DNA from: Propionibacteriaceae bacterium | GTDB taxonomy: Bacteria; Actinomycetota; Actinomycetes; Propionibacteriales; Propionibacteriaceae | Length of the DNA: 64,000 nt | Direction of reading: 5' to 3' | Assembly: GCA_009782915.1 (NCBI GenBank) | Contig: WRIC01000006.1 | Span: 39,821 to 103,820, forward strand | Shown: piece by piece, positions 33,478-43,834 of the stretch | Layout of the letters: the number at the start of each line of letters is the position of its first letter | Numbering within the stretch: the first letter of the stretch is position 1 | Notes under the pieces: generated by a model | Database searches by the model: none | What the model was told of the DNA's origin: nothing | What the model saw: the letters and a program-made list of their open reading frames with translations, nothing else | Translations under genes and position numbers: made by a program

Positions 33478-34797
33478 TCACTGGGCTTGGAGAATCTGCA
33501 CAGTCATATCCGATTGCTCGGGGGTCCATTGGTTGGCATCAGCGTCCCACTGGTCACCTGAGCGGATATCTTTCACTTGACCTATCACAGGCCCGAACCA
33601 CACATAGGGAATTCCTCGACGGTCAGCGAAACGGATCTGCTTGCCGTACTTCTGTGAATTCGGTGAAACTTCACACGGTATTCCCCTGTGGCGTAAGGCA
33701 GTGGCTACCTGCTCTGCTTGAGGGCGAGTCTCATCAGAGTCAACAGCAACACAGACAACACTGGGAACAGATCTTGAAGCGGTCAACACCCCTTGGCTGA
33801 TCAGCGGAACAAAAACCCGTGACAGCCCAAAGGAGACACCTACCCCCGGATAGGTGTTCTTCGCATCGGTTGCTAGTGAATCGTAGCGCCCACCGGCGCT
33901 GATGGTTCCCAAGGATTCATAGCCTTGGAGTTCAATCTCGAAGACAGACCCTGTGTAGTAGTCGAGTCCTCGGGCAATCTTGGCATCAACCACCACCTGG
34001 GAACCGAAGCGGGCAGAAACCTTGGATGACAAGTCGGTCAGTTCGCCCAGCCCTTGTTCGAGTAGCTCATTGGTGACACCAAAGCTACGTACCTGATCGT
34101 CCACACTTCCTCTGGTCGAATTCACCTGGGCAAACCCCAGGACCTTGTCCACCTGGGATGAATCCAATCCCAGCTTCGCGAGGATCTCCGCAGTAGCTTG
34201 CACACCAACCTTGGGAAGCTTGTCCACGGCTTGGATAATAGGAAGAGGATCACTACATCCGATACCGGTGTAGAAGCCTTGAATGAGTTTCCGGTTGTTG
34301 ATCCTGATGGTCACCGGTGGAAGTCCCAGTTCTGCGCTGAGAGCCTCACAGGCCTCCATCATCACCATCACCACCTCGGCATCATGGTGGGTGGACAACT
34401 CTCCTTGACCAACAATGTCGATGTCAGCCTGCCAGAATTCCCGAAATCTTCCTTCCTGAGGGCGCTCCCCCCTCCACGCTGGTTGGATCTGGTAGCGACG
34501 GAAAGGAAACTCCAGATGGCCAGAATTCTCCAAGACGTACCGGGCAAAAGGAACAGTCAAATCAAAGTGCAAACCCCAAACGTCTTCTTCCTGGGTTTCA
34601 GCGTGCAGCCGACGCACCAGATACACCTCTTGGGTGATCTCCCCTTTACGACTCAGGTCACTCAACGGTTCAATAGACCGGGTTTGGATATTGGCAAAAC
34701 CATGGAGTTCAAAAACCCGGCGAACGATATCGTGAGCTCGCATCTCAACGATGCGACCTTGGGGAAGAAACTCGGGAAAACCAGAAATGGATGCCAT
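33478..34797 (-). CDS. hisS: histidyl-tRNA synthetase
   Basis: 439 residues, class II. Motif 2 region (RYQIQPAWRGERPQEGRFREFWQ is split here as QPAWRGERPQ and GRFREFWQADID), histidine A motif RGLDYYTGSVFEI and motif 3 GVSFGLSRV are present. The N-terminus (SGFPEFLPQ) fits the usual RGxxDxLP opening in a variant form. The C-terminal anticodon domain ends the protein. It charges tRNA-His. The hisS-aspS order is common in bacteria. A 98-bp divergent spacer separates it from the DUF349 gene. Confidence 0.95.
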   Translation of the reverse strand: MASISGFPEFLPQGRIVEMRAHDIVRRVFELHGFANIQTRSIEPLSDLSRKGEITQEVYLVRRLHAETQEEDVWGLHFDLTVPFARYVLENSGHLEFPFRRYQIQPAWRGERPQEGRFREFWQADIDIVGQGELSTHHDAEVVMVMMEACEALSAELGLPPVTIRINNRKLIQGFYTGIGCSDPLPIIQAVDKLPKVGVQATAEILAKLGLDSSQVDKVLGFAQVNSTRGSVDDQVRSFGVTNELLEQGLGELTDLSSKVSARFGSQVVVDAKIARGLDYYTGSVFEIELQGYESLGTISAGGRYDSLATDAKNTYPGVGVSFGLSRVFVPLISQGVLTASRSVPSVVCVAVDSDETRPQAEQVATALRHRGIPCEVSPNSQKYGKQIRFADRRGIPYVWFGPVIGQVKDIRSGDQWDADANQWTPEQSDMTVQILQAQ

Positions 34798-34895
34798 AGG
34801 GAAAGTCTACTTCAGCGCTGGTAAAGATCACGAACTGGTGGGTGATTCTCCTCTCCAGTAGGCAAATCGAGCAAGAATCAGGCAAGATAGGACCC

Positions 34896-36140
34896 ATGAC
34901 TGAAATTTCAAGGCTTTCATCATTCGGCCGAGCCGACGATGATGGAACTGTCTATGTCCGAATTGGTGACACCGAACGTAGCGTGGGTCAGATACCTGAC
35001 TCGACCCCTGAGCAGGCTTTAGCCTTCTACGTTAAACGCGGTCAAGCACTTGAAGTCGAAGTCGAATTACTTGCCCAACGAGTACGCCACGGCGCTTTGG
35101 GTCCCGATGAGGCACGCAAGTCCATCAAGCATCTTCGCGAAACCATCCTTGAAGCCAACGCAGTTGCCGACCTGCAGGGACTCGCTGATCGACTCGATCC
35201 TCTCCATGAGATTGTTGATGCCCAAGCAGAGGTACGTCGAGAAGAAAAAGCTCAGGCTCTTGCTGATGCGAAGGTACGCAAAGAAGAGATGGTGACTCAA
35301 TCAGAGAAACTAGCCCAATCCAATGATTGGGGAACAGGAGTTCAGAAATTTCGGGATCTTCTCGAAGAATGGAAGAACCTGCCACGCCTTGATCGTGCAG
35401 CCGATGATGAACTGTGGCATCGTTTCTCGTCAGCTCGTACCACCTACACTCGTCGCCGGAAAGCACACTTTGCTGAACTCAGCGTCCAACAAGGTGAGTC
35501 CAAAATCCTCAAAGAAGCCATCATCGCTGAAGCAGAAACACTGGCTCAGTCCACTGATTGGGGTCCCACAGCTGCACAGTTTCGTCAGCTCATGACCAGG
35601 TGGAAGGCCGCTGGTGGCGCAGGTCGCCAAGTCGATGATGGCCTGTGGGCACGCTTCCGCGGGATCCAAGATGAATTCTTCACCAGGCGCTCTGAGGTGT
35701 TCTCAGCCCAAGATGAGCAATACCAGGCCAATTTGAGTGCCAAACTTGAATTGCTTGCCTCGGCTGAAGCAGAGATACTTCCGGTTAGTGATGTTGCCCA
35801 AGCTCGCTTGCAGTATCGAGAGTTTTTGTCCGCCTACCATGGTCTTGGTCGCGTACCATCAGATCAGGAAAAGGCCACCGAAGCACGAGTTCGCGCTATC
35901 GAATCGGCTATCGACGAGGCTGACAAGCGAGAATGGGCGCGTACCGATCCTCAAACTCGTTCCCGCGCCCAAGAGACAGTCAATTTGTTTACTGCCCAAA
36001 TCGCCAAGTTGGAAGATCAACTTCAGGTAGCTCAAGACAAGGCAGACAAATCCCAGATCAAGAAAACTGAAGCATCATTGGCGACCTATCAGATCTGGCT
36101 CGATCAAGCACAGCAGACCCTGGATGAACTCATTGCCTGA
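34896..36140 (+). CDS. DUF349-domain protein
   Basis: 414 residues, largely helical and charged, no membrane segment. Two clear copies of the DUF349 repeat are seen at about 138-192 (LAQSNDWGTGVQKFRDLLEEWK ... RRRKAHF, key W145 and W159) and 215-270 (LAQSTDWGPTAAQFRQLMTRWK ... RRSEVF). A further weaker repeat and a coiled-coil C-terminus (about 365-414) follow. The N-terminal 40 residues (DDDGTVYVRIGDTERSVGQ) form a small conserved cap in actinobacterial members. The function is unknown; the family is widespread in actinobacteria near rel and hisS. Convergent with rel, two bases between stops. Confidence 0.8.
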   Translation: MTEISRLSSFGRADDDGTVYVRIGDTERSVGQIPDSTPEQALAFYVKRGQALEVEVELLAQRVRHGALGPDEARKSIKHLRETILEANAVADLQGLADRLDPLHEIVDAQAEVRREEKAQALADAKVRKEEMVTQSEKLAQSNDWGTGVQKFRDLLEEWKNLPRLDRAADDELWHRFSSARTTYTRRRKAHFAELSVQQGESKILKEAIIAEAETLAQSTDWGPTAAQFRQLMTRWKAAGGAGRQVDDGLWARFRGIQDEFFTRRSEVFSAQDEQYQANLSAKLELLASAEAEILPVSDVAQARLQYREFLSAYHGLGRVPSDQEKATEARVRAIESAIDEADKREWARTDPQTRSRAQETVNLFTAQIAKLEDQLQVAQDKADKSQIKKTEASLATYQIWLDQAQQTLDELIA

Positions 36141-36142
36141 TA

Positions 36143-38392
36143 TTAGATGTTGAGCCGACGAACATCAGTGACTCTCTCCACCAAGGAAAGCTTCTTCATC
36201 AACTGTTCTAAGAACAATGGGTCAGGAATCTCAAACGACAAAGTCATGCGTGCTGTGTGATCTTGGCCTTCCAGAATATGCGCGGTCACAATCGAGACCT
36301 TGTTTTCTGCTAAACAGGCCGACACATCAGCGAGCAAACCTGGTCGATTGAGTCCATCAATCACAATGGTCACCAGGTAATTCACTCCCGAATCCTTCAC
36401 CCAGGAAACATTCAGTATCCGCTGTGGAGAGTTCTGGAGGTCTTCGACATTCTTGCACTGGGTTCGATGGACCGACACTCCATGACCACGAGTAACGAAA
36501 CCAAGAATTTCATCACCAGGAACAGGGGTGCAACAACGAGCGAGTTTCACCAGAACATCATCATCGCCTTCCACTTCCACCCCCGAGGCTGTGGAGAGCA
36601 CCATCGGTCTGGAGGATGTGAGGAAGGGGCGGTGTTTCATCGCTGCTTCCACAGCGGACTCTTGACCACCCTCGATGGCAATCAACTGATCCACCACCTG
36701 CCGAATGCTCACCTTCTTATCACCAATGGCTGCATACAGCGATGGAATGTCAGTGAATCTGAGTTTGGAAGCCACTGCCGTCAGATAGGGAACGGTTAAT
36801 ACTTTTTGCAGATCCAAACCAGAGTGTTTGAGTTGCCGTGACTTTGCCAAGGCGAGTTCTCCGGCTTCCGCCTTGAGGTCCTTGGATTCTTTTGAGAAAT
36901 AGTGGTTGATTTTCTGCCTGGTTTTTGATCCCTTGACGAATTGGAGCCAGTCACGAGAAGGCCCAGCATCAGGCGAAGAATTGGTCAAAATCTCACATAC
37001 ATCTCCCCCAGTGAGTTCGGTGTCGAGGCTGACCAGTTTCCCATTGATGCGAGCCCCTGCACAGGTGTGGCCAATTTCGGTGTGAACAGCGTAGGCAAAG
37101 TCAACTGGTGTTGAACCTTGGGGAAGGAAAAACAGGTCAGATTCTGGGGAAAAGACCATGACATCTTTCCCGCCGAGTTCTGTGGTGAGATTCTCCAAAA
37201 ACATTCTCGGATCGTCATCCTCAGATTGCCATTGGCGTAGTCTTTTCATCCAGAGAAGATCCATGGGATTGTGTCGAATCCCTTTCTCACCAGGGACTTG
37301 AGACTTATATCTCCAGTGGGCAGCGACACCGTATTCTGCATTTCTGTTCATGTCACGGGTACGAATCTGAAATTCCATCGGTTTGCCTTGCGGCCCAATC
37401 ACTGTGGTGTGGAGCGACTGATAGGTGGAGTCCCTGGGATTGACAATGTAATCCTTAAACCGCCCTGGTACGGGTTTCCACAGACCGTGAATCGTTCCCA
37501 GGGCCACATAACATTCACTGGTTGATTCCACCACGACACGTAATCCAAGCAGATCATAAATGTCGGTGAAATCACGACCGCGAATCACCATCTTCTGGTA
37601 GATGGAGTAGTAATGCTTGGGTCGGCCCAACACGTTGGCCGTGATCTTGTTGGCTTCAAGTGCTTCTTCAATCACAGGGATGATGTCTTGGAGAATCTTC
37701 TCTCGCGCTGGCTGTTCAAGAGTCACTTGCTGAACGATCTGGTCGTAGACCTTGGGTTCGAGGGTGGCAAAGGAGAGGTCTTCTAGTTCTCTTTTCAAAG
37801 ATTCCATGCCCAGGCGGTGGGCCAGGGGTGCGAAAATGTCGAGGGTTTCACGGGCAATGCGCTCTTGGCGATCTTGGGAGATCGAAGCAATCGTTTGCAT
37901 ATTGTGGACCCGATCAGCGAGTTTGATCACAACAGCTCGGACATCGGCAAACATCGCAGTAATAATCTTGCGAATCGTTTCAGCCTTGGCACGATCCCCC
38001 AGCTGGGATCTTTTCAGCTTGGTGACCGCATCGACCATGTCGCCAATTTCTTCAGAAAAGTCGCTGGTCAATTGCTCCAAGGTGTAGTCAGTATCCTCGA
38101 TGGTGTCGTGCAGCAAAGCCCCCACCACGGTGGGTTCGGTCATACCCAATTCGGCAACGATTGTGGCTACAGCAAGCGGATGATGGATATAGGGTTCACC
38201 AGAGTCGCGGACCTGAGGTCGATGATAATACTCGGCAATCTGAAAGGCTTTGATAATGATCTGGGGATCATAGTTGGGATGATTGGCTTCGACGCTGTGG
38301 AGAAGCTCCTGGACACTTGCTGTGTACGTGCCACAATCGTCCGACGTCAGCATTCCAACTGGTCGGGTCTTCTCTTGTTTCGAAGCAGTCAT
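36143..38392 (-). CDS. rel: bifunctional (p)ppGpp synthetase/hydrolase
   Basis: 749 residues. The hydrolase HD domain carries HHPLAVA and HDTIEDT (95-101). The synthetase domain has DIYDLLGLRV and the RFKDYI motif; RxKD marks bifunctional enzymes, in contrast to the ExDD of RelA. TGS (VFSPESDLFFLPQGSTPVDFAY), a zinc-finger-type region (RCCTPVPGDEI with CxxxVPGD), and a C-terminal ACT domain follow. It makes and degrades the alarmones pppGpp and ppGpp in response to amino acid starvation. It ends the leftward yebC-ruv-sec-apt-rel cluster, about 50 bp after apt. Confidence 0.95.
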   Translation of the reverse strand: MTASKQEKTRPVGMLTSDDCGTYTASVQELLHSVEANHPNYDPQIIIKAFQIAEYYHRPQVRDSGEPYIHHPLAVATIVAELGMTEPTVVGALLHDTIEDTDYTLEQLTSDFSEEIGDMVDAVTKLKRSQLGDRAKAETIRKIITAMFADVRAVVIKLADRVHNMQTIASISQDRQERIARETLDIFAPLAHRLGMESLKRELEDLSFATLEPKVYDQIVQQVTLEQPAREKILQDIIPVIEEALEANKITANVLGRPKHYYSIYQKMVIRGRDFTDIYDLLGLRVVVESTSECYVALGTIHGLWKPVPGRFKDYIVNPRDSTYQSLHTTVIGPQGKPMEFQIRTRDMNRNAEYGVAAHWRYKSQVPGEKGIRHNPMDLLWMKRLRQWQSEDDDPRMFLENLTTELGGKDVMVFSPESDLFFLPQGSTPVDFAYAVHTEIGHTCAGARINGKLVSLDTELTGGDVCEILTNSSPDAGPSRDWLQFVKGSKTRQKINHYFSKESKDLKAEAGELALAKSRQLKHSGLDLQKVLTVPYLTAVASKLRFTDIPSLYAAIGDKKVSIRQVVDQLIAIEGGQESAVEAAMKHRPFLTSSRPMVLSTASGVEVEGDDDVLVKLARCCTPVPGDEILGFVTRGHGVSVHRTQCKNVEDLQNSPQRILNVSWVKDSGVNYLVTIVIDGLNRPGLLADVSACLAENKVSIVTAHILEGQDHTARMTLSFEIPDPLFLEQLMKKLSLVERVTDVRRLNI

Positions 38393-38441
38393 AGCAACCC
38401 CTCATGACGGGAGAAAAGCTATTGTACTAGGTGTTGGGGCT

Positions 38442-38981
38442 TTAGGCGGTCAGGACTGGGGATACTCGCTCAATGCCTAGTTTGGTGAGATGGTCTCGTC
38501 CGCCCAGGAAACCCAATTCCAAGACCACGCCCACCTCAACAAGTTCAGCTCCGAGATATTTGATGAGTTGAGCGGTGGCACCAATGGTTCCCCCTGTTGC
38601 TAGAACATCATCAACAACGAAGACCTTTGCTCCTTCAGGGATCGCATCTTGATGGACAGTCAGGGTGTCCTGTCCGTACTCAAGATCGAAGGTATGGGCG
38701 TAAACATCGCGAGGAAGTTTTCCTGGCTTACGCACAGGCACGAAACCAACACCAAGACTCAGTGCCACTGGCGCAGCGAAAACAAAACCACGCGCCTCCA
38801 TGCCGACCACGACATCAACCCCCTGGGGTGCGATGTCGACCAGCGCCTCAATACAGGCGCGATAGGCCTCAGGGTGCGCCAACAGCGGTGTGATGTCTTT
38901 GAACACAACTCCAGGCTTGGGGAAGTCTGGGACATCCACGATGTACGAGGCGATGAGTTCGGTTCTCTCCTCATTATTCAT
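38442..38981 (-). CDS. apt: adenine phosphoribosyltransferase
   Basis: 179 residues. The PRPP loop VFVVDDVLATGGT (120-132) and GMEARGFVFAAPVA (60-73) define the family. It salvages adenine to AMP using PRPP. The start overlaps the secF stop by ATGA. The secDF-apt-rel order is conserved in actinobacteria. Together with DeoD and the nucleoside importer it gives a purine salvage route. Confidence 0.95.
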   Translation of the reverse strand: MNNEERTELIASYIVDVPDFPKPGVVFKDITPLLAHPEAYRACIEALVDIAPQGVDVVVGMEARGFVFAAPVALSLGVGFVPVRKPGKLPRDVYAHTFDLEYGQDTLTVHQDAIPEGAKVFVVDDVLATGGTIGATAQLIKYLGAELVEVGVVLELGFLGGRDHLTKLGIERVSPVLTA

Positions 38982-40138
38982 GATTTCGTCCTTTGTGCCC
39001 GCGACGTCTTGGTGGGTTGAGTACGGATATAGTCGTCGGCTTCAATCATGGACACCACCTCGACTGAGGTAGCTCGCGCGGCCTTCTTGGTCGGTTGCTT
39101 CTCGTGAGATGAATCAGCTTTCGCTTGTTTTTCTCTCTTCTTGGCAACCCTGACCGCCTGAAGTTTCATCTCCGGTTCTCTCATCTTGAGTTGGGAGAGC
39201 AAGGGGGTGGCAATAAACAGTGAGGAATATGCGGCAATGATCATCCCCACAAACAACGCCAAACCGATGTCCTCCAAAGGCCCAGAACCAAGAATGAAAG
39301 CCCCTGCGAAAAGGATCGCAGCAACAGGAAGAACACCAATGATCGTGGTGTTGATGGAACGAACAAGAACCTGGTTGACTGACTTGTTGGCTGCCTCAGC
39401 ATAGGTGAACTGATAGTCATCCAAATTGGCGGTGTTCTCTCGAATCTTGTCGAAAACCACCACCGTGTCATAGAGGGAATACCCGAGGATAGTCAACATT
39501 CCAGTCAGTGTTGCCGGGGTAACAGTGAAACCCACCAGGGCATAGATGCCCACGGTGATGATCATGTCGTGGAAGAGCCCAACTAAACCAGTGACAGCCA
39601 TCTTCCAGTCACGGAAATAGACCGACATCAACACTGAGACAAGAACAAGGAAGACCACCAAAGCTATTGCTGCTTGTTTGGTCACCTGCCCGCCCCAGGC
39701 TCCAGAGATCTGGCGGGAATCGACACTGTCAAGATCAACACCGGCCAAGGTGGCTATCGCCTGGCGTACCTTTGCTTGTTCATCGGGCTCCAAGGTACGG
39801 GTTTCGATAGAAACACGGTTGGAACCAATAGTGGTCACCGAGGTGGCATCAAGACTGGTGACACCACTGTTCTTCACCACTGCTTCACGAAACTCAGCAA
39901 CGGTGGTGTCGGTGACATTCTCGACAGCCACCTTGAAGTTGGAGCCACCACGGAACTCAATACCGAGATCCAGTCCACGGAAGATCAGTGCGCCGATAGC
40001 AACAAGAATGAGAATAGCTGAGATGGCGTACCAGCGACGCCAGCGTGGAACGAAATCATAGGAAATCTGTCCAGTCCACAGTTTGTGAGCAAAACTAGTT
40101 TTCTCCTGTGGCGTGGTCACTACTGCGGTCTCAGACAT
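38978..40138 (-). CDS. secF: protein translocase subunit SecF
   Basis: 386 residues from the ATG at 40138. After a first helix, GLDLGIEFRGGSNFKVAV is the SecF signature. Five further helices include FHDMIITVGIYALVGFTVTPATLTGMLTILGYSLYDTVVVFDKIREN (key motif GYSLYDTVVVFDKIREN). The hydrophilic C-terminus is Lys-rich. With SecD it uses the proton gradient to help pull secreted proteins across the membrane. The frame to 40216 overlaps secD; the chosen start overlaps the secD stop by 8 bp (ATGTCTGA). Confidence 0.95.
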   Translation of the reverse strand: MSETAVVTTPQEKTSFAHKLWTGQISYDFVPRWRRWYAISAILILVAIGALIFRGLDLGIEFRGGSNFKVAVENVTDTTVAEFREAVVKNSGVTSLDATSVTTIGSNRVSIETRTLEPDEQAKVRQAIATLAGVDLDSVDSRQISGAWGGQVTKQAAIALVVFLVLVSVLMSVYFRDWKMAVTGLVGLFHDMIITVGIYALVGFTVTPATLTGMLTILGYSLYDTVVVFDKIRENTANLDDYQFTYAEAANKSVNQVLVRSINTTIIGVLPVAAILFAGAFILGSGPLEDIGLALFVGMIIAAYSSLFIATPLLSQLKMREPEMKLQAVRVAKKREKQAKADSSHEKQPTKKAARATSVEVVSMIEADDYIRTQPTKTSRAQRTKS

Positions 40139-41762
40139 TGGCCGCCTCCTTAGCAGTCCGATCCTTTGTGGCCCTGCGACGTCGTGCGGGCTCAATACCA
40201 AGGTGTGTGGCTTCAAAGCCGGAACCCTTCATTCCTTGACCATAGAATTTGGTCTTCACCAGCAAACTCATCAAAGGTTTGGTGAAGAAGAAGATCAACG
40301 CAAGGTCAACCAGTGTGGTCAACCCGAGGGTGAAGGCGAAGCCTTTGATAGCACCAATAGACAAGATGAACAACACCACGGCTGACAAAATCGTCACACC
40401 ATCAGCGACAACGATGGTACGTCGGGCTCTCTCCCATCCAGTTTCCACGGCCGTACGAATACTGCGGCCTTCGCGGGCATCATCTCGGATGCGTTCGAAA
40501 TAAATAACGAAGGAGTCCGCGGTGATACCGATCGCCACGATCACACCGGCAAGCCCAGGCAGGGACAAAGCAAACCCCACCGATTGCCCGAGCAGGCAGA
40601 TCAGCATATAGACCACACCGCCAGCCATCATCAAGGAGGCCACCACGAGCACAGTCAAGCCACGATAGTAGAGAAGGCAGAATCCAATGACGAGTAGCAA
40701 CCCGATCCCACCTGCGATCAGTCCAGCAATAAGCTGGTCGGCACCCAAGGTGGGTGAAATAGTTTCCGCATCTGAGGAGTCGAAGGTCAAAGGCAGGGCA
40801 CCATATTTCAGAACATTTGCCAGATTATTAGCACTGTCCTGATTGAAGGTGCCCGAGATCTGTGCATTACCACCAGGGATGGGTTCATTAACCGACGGAG
40901 CAGAAATCACTCGACCATCCAACACAATGGCGAACTGGTCGGTGGGTTCGGTGGCATTGGCTAACTCGGTGGTCGCATCACTGAATAAGGTTGCCCCTTG
41001 TCCATCAAACTCCAAGGTCACAATCCATTTCATCTGACCTTCAGGAAGACCGGCACTAGCGTTCTTCACGAGGTTGCCTTCCAAGATCATAGGTCCAAGA
41101 AGATATTTCAGAGATGTTGTTTCAGTCCCCTCGTTTCGTGGACATGCGATCAGAGGTTGATTCCATTCAGCAGACATCGGATCACCACATTGGAACTCAT
41201 AGAAAATCTTGTTGTCTTCCTCGCTGGGGGTCCAAGCCAACAGCTCAGCCAAGAGTGCTTGGCGCTCTTTAGTATCGGTGGGCAACTCGGGCACGTCAGC
41301 TGGATCAATGGTGTCATTGGGCTGGATAATGGTTGGCACAGAAGGCAACTCGGTGGCTTTTCCTTCGATGTAAGCCGTGGACTGGTCAACATTGTAAACA
41401 CGACGGAACTCAAGTTGGGCGGTCTGCCCCACCATTTCTATCAGTGCATCACCTTGGACGTTCGGGGCAGAAACAATGATCTGATTACTACCTGAGGTGG
41501 TGACAGACACTTCACCAACACCCAAAGAGTTCACTCTCTGCTCGATGATGTTGCGCGCCTGTTCCAGATTAGCTGGATCAACCCCACCGGTACCTGAGGA
41601 GATTGCAGTCAAGGTAATGGTTGTTCCCCCGCTCAAGTCCAACCCAAGTCTGGGAGTCCACGAGCGTGAAAAGACCATCAAAGCAGCCATGATAGCGACA
41701 ATCACAAAAAGACCAAGCAAGGTCATTCCTGGTCGGCGTCGACGAGTGGTAGGCGTAGGCAC
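40131..41762 (-). CDS. secD: protein translocase subunit SecD
   Basis: 543 residues. One N-terminal helix, then LGLDLSGGTTITLTA (SecD signature, D1 motif), a periplasmic domain of about 280 residues with the VLDGRVISAPSVNEPIPGG block, and five C-terminal helices containing ADSFVIYFERIRDDAREG. It works with SecF and YajC on the outside of the SecYEG channel. The start lies 9 bp from the yajC stop and the stop overlaps secF. Confidence 0.95.
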   Translation of the reverse strand: MPTPTTRRRRPGMTLLGLFVIVAIMAALMVFSRSWTPRLGLDLSGGTTITLTAISSGTGGVDPANLEQARNIIEQRVNSLGVGEVSVTTSGSNQIIVSAPNVQGDALIEMVGQTAQLEFRRVYNVDQSTAYIEGKATELPSVPTIIQPNDTIDPADVPELPTDTKERQALLAELLAWTPSEEDNKIFYEFQCGDPMSAEWNQPLIACPRNEGTETTSLKYLLGPMILEGNLVKNASAGLPEGQMKWIVTLEFDGQGATLFSDATTELANATEPTDQFAIVLDGRVISAPSVNEPIPGGNAQISGTFNQDSANNLANVLKYGALPLTFDSSDAETISPTLGADQLIAGLIAGGIGLLLVIGFCLLYYRGLTVLVVASLMMAGGVVYMLICLLGQSVGFALSLPGLAGVIVAIGITADSFVIYFERIRDDAREGRSIRTAVETGWERARRTIVVADGVTILSAVVLFILSIGAIKGFAFTLGLTTLVDLALIFFFTKPLMSLLVKTKFYGQGMKGSGFEATHLGIEPARRRRATKDRTAKEAANV

Positions 41763-41771
41763 GTACTCCCC

Positions 41772-42146
41772 CTAGTTCTTTTCTTGGTTGTCTTGGGTAT
41801 CATCGGTAGCAAAGAAAGACTCATCGGTTTCTTCACTGGCGGCGTCCTGGGGTTGTATCTCATTGGAGTATTCGAACTCTTCATCATCACTAGCGACAAC
41901 ATTGCGAACAGCAGCTCGCATAACAGTGAGATCCACCCCCGGTGAAATCTCCAAGACGACCTGTTTTTGCCCCAGATATCTGATGGTGCCATAGATGCCA
42001 GAAGACAACATGACTCGGGTGCCCTCCTCCAAGGAATCCATCATCTCTTGTTGTTTCTTCTGCTGTTTTTGTGTGGGCCGAATCATGAAGAAATACAACA
42101 CCACACCCATCAGAGCAATGACAAAGAATAGGGTGTAACCGTCCAT
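41772..42146 (-). CDS. yajC: preprotein translocase subunit YajC
   Basis: 124 residues from the ATG at 42146 with GGAGGT six bases upstream; the longer frame back to 42290 overlaps ruvB and has no family similarity. One N-terminal helix (FFVIALMGVVLYFFMIRP) is followed by the basic KQQKKQQEMM stretch and the VMLSSGIYGTI region typical of YajC. The C-terminus is long and acidic, as in other actinobacteria. It associates with SecDF. Confidence 0.92.
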   Translation of the reverse strand: MDGYTLFFVIALMGVVLYFFMIRPTQKQQKKQQEMMDSLEEGTRVMLSSGIYGTIRYLGQKQVVLEISPGVDLTVMRAAVRNVVASDDEEFEYSNEIQPQDAASEETDESFFATDDTQDNQEKN

Positions 42147-42216
42147 GGTACCTCCGCGCGTGAAAAATAACCTTGGTAAGCCTACCGTGAAAAGACTCTC
42201 AACAAGGAATCGCACA

Positions 42217-43233
42217 TCAGAAGAGATCACCTTGGGCTGGTGGGGTTGCTCCAATGTGGGCAAACCCAGCGGCAGTCGCGACCCGACCACGGGTGGTTCT
42301 CATCAGAAAACCCAGCCGTACCAGGAAGGGCTCAGCGACTTCGGCAACAGTTTCGGCTTCTTCGCTGACAGCGATCGCCAGGGTTGACAACCCAACAGGG
42401 CCACCACCGAATTTGTGACACACCGCTTCCAGAACCTCGCGATCCAACCGATCCAAGCCCAGGGGGTCCACCTCAAAAAGATCAAGAGCCTCGGATGCCG
42501 AGTCGGCACTGACTTTTCCCTGGGTTCTCACTTCGGCAAAATCACGTACTCTGCGTAAAAGTCGGTTAGCAATTCGAGGTGTACCCCTAGACCGTGATGC
42601 GATCACCTGGCTTGCTTGCGCGTCAATCTCGATATTCAGTACGTGTGCTGAGCGCTGAACAATGTCGATCAGGGTGTCGGTGTCATAGAAATCGAGCTGG
42701 GCTGTCAGGCCAAAACGATCACGCAAAGGCGAAGGAAGCAAACCCACCCGCGTCGTCGCCCCCACGAGAGTGAAAGGGGGGATATCGAGAGGAATAGCTG
42801 TGGCACCAGGCCCCTTGCCCACCACCACATCGACACGGAAATCCTCCATCGCGAGATAGAGCATCTCCTCAGCTGGACGAGACATTCGGTGGATCTCATC
42901 GAGGAAAAACACCTCCCCTTCAGTCAGGCCCGATAATATTGCTGCCAGATCACCGGCATGTTGAATAGCTGGACCCGACGAGATGCGCAGAGGCGCCTCC
43001 ATTTCATGGGCGATAATCATGGCGAGAGTCGTTTTGCCCAAACCTGGTGGACCACTCAACAGAACATGGTCGGCTACTGATTGGCGTTGTTTAGCAGCAC
43101 TGAGCACCAAACTCAACTGGTCAACGACTCGCTGTTGACCAAGGAACTGGGTGAAATCTTGGGGGCGAAGAACCGCATCAACAATCTTGTCTTCATCTGA
43201 ACTGCCAGGATCAAGGGGTGGAAAATCGTCCAT
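42217..43233 (-). CDS. ruvB: Holliday junction branch migration helicase RuvB
   Basis: 338 residues. Walker [11 protein letters not shown] (61-70), Walker [10 protein letters not shown] (109-117), sensor 1 GATTRVG and the arginine-finger region RDRF are present. The C-terminal winged helix contains QGDLF-type ends. RuvB rings drive branch migration of recombination intermediates with RuvA. One base separates its ATG from the ruvA stop (TGACATG). There is a 70-bp gap before yajC. Confidence 0.96.
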   Translation of the reverse strand: MDDFPPLDPGSSDEDKIVDAVLRPQDFTQFLGQQRVVDQLSLVLSAAKQRQSVADHVLLSGPPGLGKTTLAMIIAHEMEAPLRISSGPAIQHAGDLAAILSGLTEGEVFFLDEIHRMSRPAEEMLYLAMEDFRVDVVVGKGPGATAIPLDIPPFTLVGATTRVGLLPSPLRDRFGLTAQLDFYDTDTLIDIVQRSAHVLNIEIDAQASQVIASRSRGTPRIANRLLRRVRDFAEVRTQGKVSADSASEALDLFEVDPLGLDRLDREVLEAVCHKFGGGPVGLSTLAIAVSEEAETVAEVAEPFLVRLGFLMRTTRGRVATAAGFAHIGATPPAQGDLF

Positions 43234-43234
43234 G

Positions 43235-43834
43235 TCACTTCCTCGCCAATGATTTCAATGCGGCCTTCATCAGATCTGATACAGAGTTATCCGGGTCGCT
43301 GGTCAACTCAGAAATCGAATCCCAGGCAGACTCAGCGTCTTTTGAGTTGTAGCCCAGGGACTGCAATCCAAGAATGACCTGTTCGTGGTGGGCGCTGGGC
43401 ACTGGAGACGATGAAGTGTCGGGTGGCGAACCCAAGGAGGTCACCTTCTCTTTTAGTTCAAGAATCAAACGCTCAGCTGTTTTCTTCCCCAACCCTGGCA
43501 CCTTCGACAGTGAAACAATATCTTCCTGACGTATAGCGGCGACCAGGGCGCTCACACTCAGGTGGGCAACAATTCCTAAAGCCAATTTGGGGCCGATTCC
43601 TGTCACTGATTGCACGAGGAGAAAAGCACTTCTCTCCTGTGGTGAGTCAAATCCATAGAGGGTCAGTGAGTCTTCGCGAACAATGAGATGGGTTGCTAAT
43701 GTGACACTGTCGCCCAGCGTGAGTCCAGCTAAGGTGGCTGGCGAGGATAGCACCTGGAATCCCACTCCTGAGACATCAATCACTAGTGATGTGGCTTCAA
43801 GCCCGATAACGTGACCGCTGAGTTGACTGATCAT
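43235..43834 (-). CDS. ruvA: Holliday junction-binding protein RuvA
   Basis: 199 residues. The OB domain ends in [13 protein letters not shown], and the two helix-hairpin-helix motifs are [11 protein letters not shown] and [18 protein letters not shown]. The C-terminal domain III ([12 protein letters not shown]) binds RuvB. It recognises four-way junctions as a tetramer. The start overlaps ruvC by ATGA. Confidence 0.96.
   Translation of the reverse strand: MISQLSGHVIGLEATSLVIDVSGVGFQVLSSPATLAGLTLGDSVTLATHLIVREDSLTLYGFDSPQERSAFLLVQSVTGIGPKLALGIVAHLSVSALVAAIRQEDIVSLSKVPGLGKKTAERLILELKEKVTSLGSPPDTSSSPVPSAHHEQVILGLQSLGYNSKDAESAWDSISELTSDPDNSVSDLMKAALKSLARK

Noticed and set aside
37817..38407. 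196-codon plus-strand frame opposite rel
   Set aside because: Antisense shadow of the HD domain of Rel.
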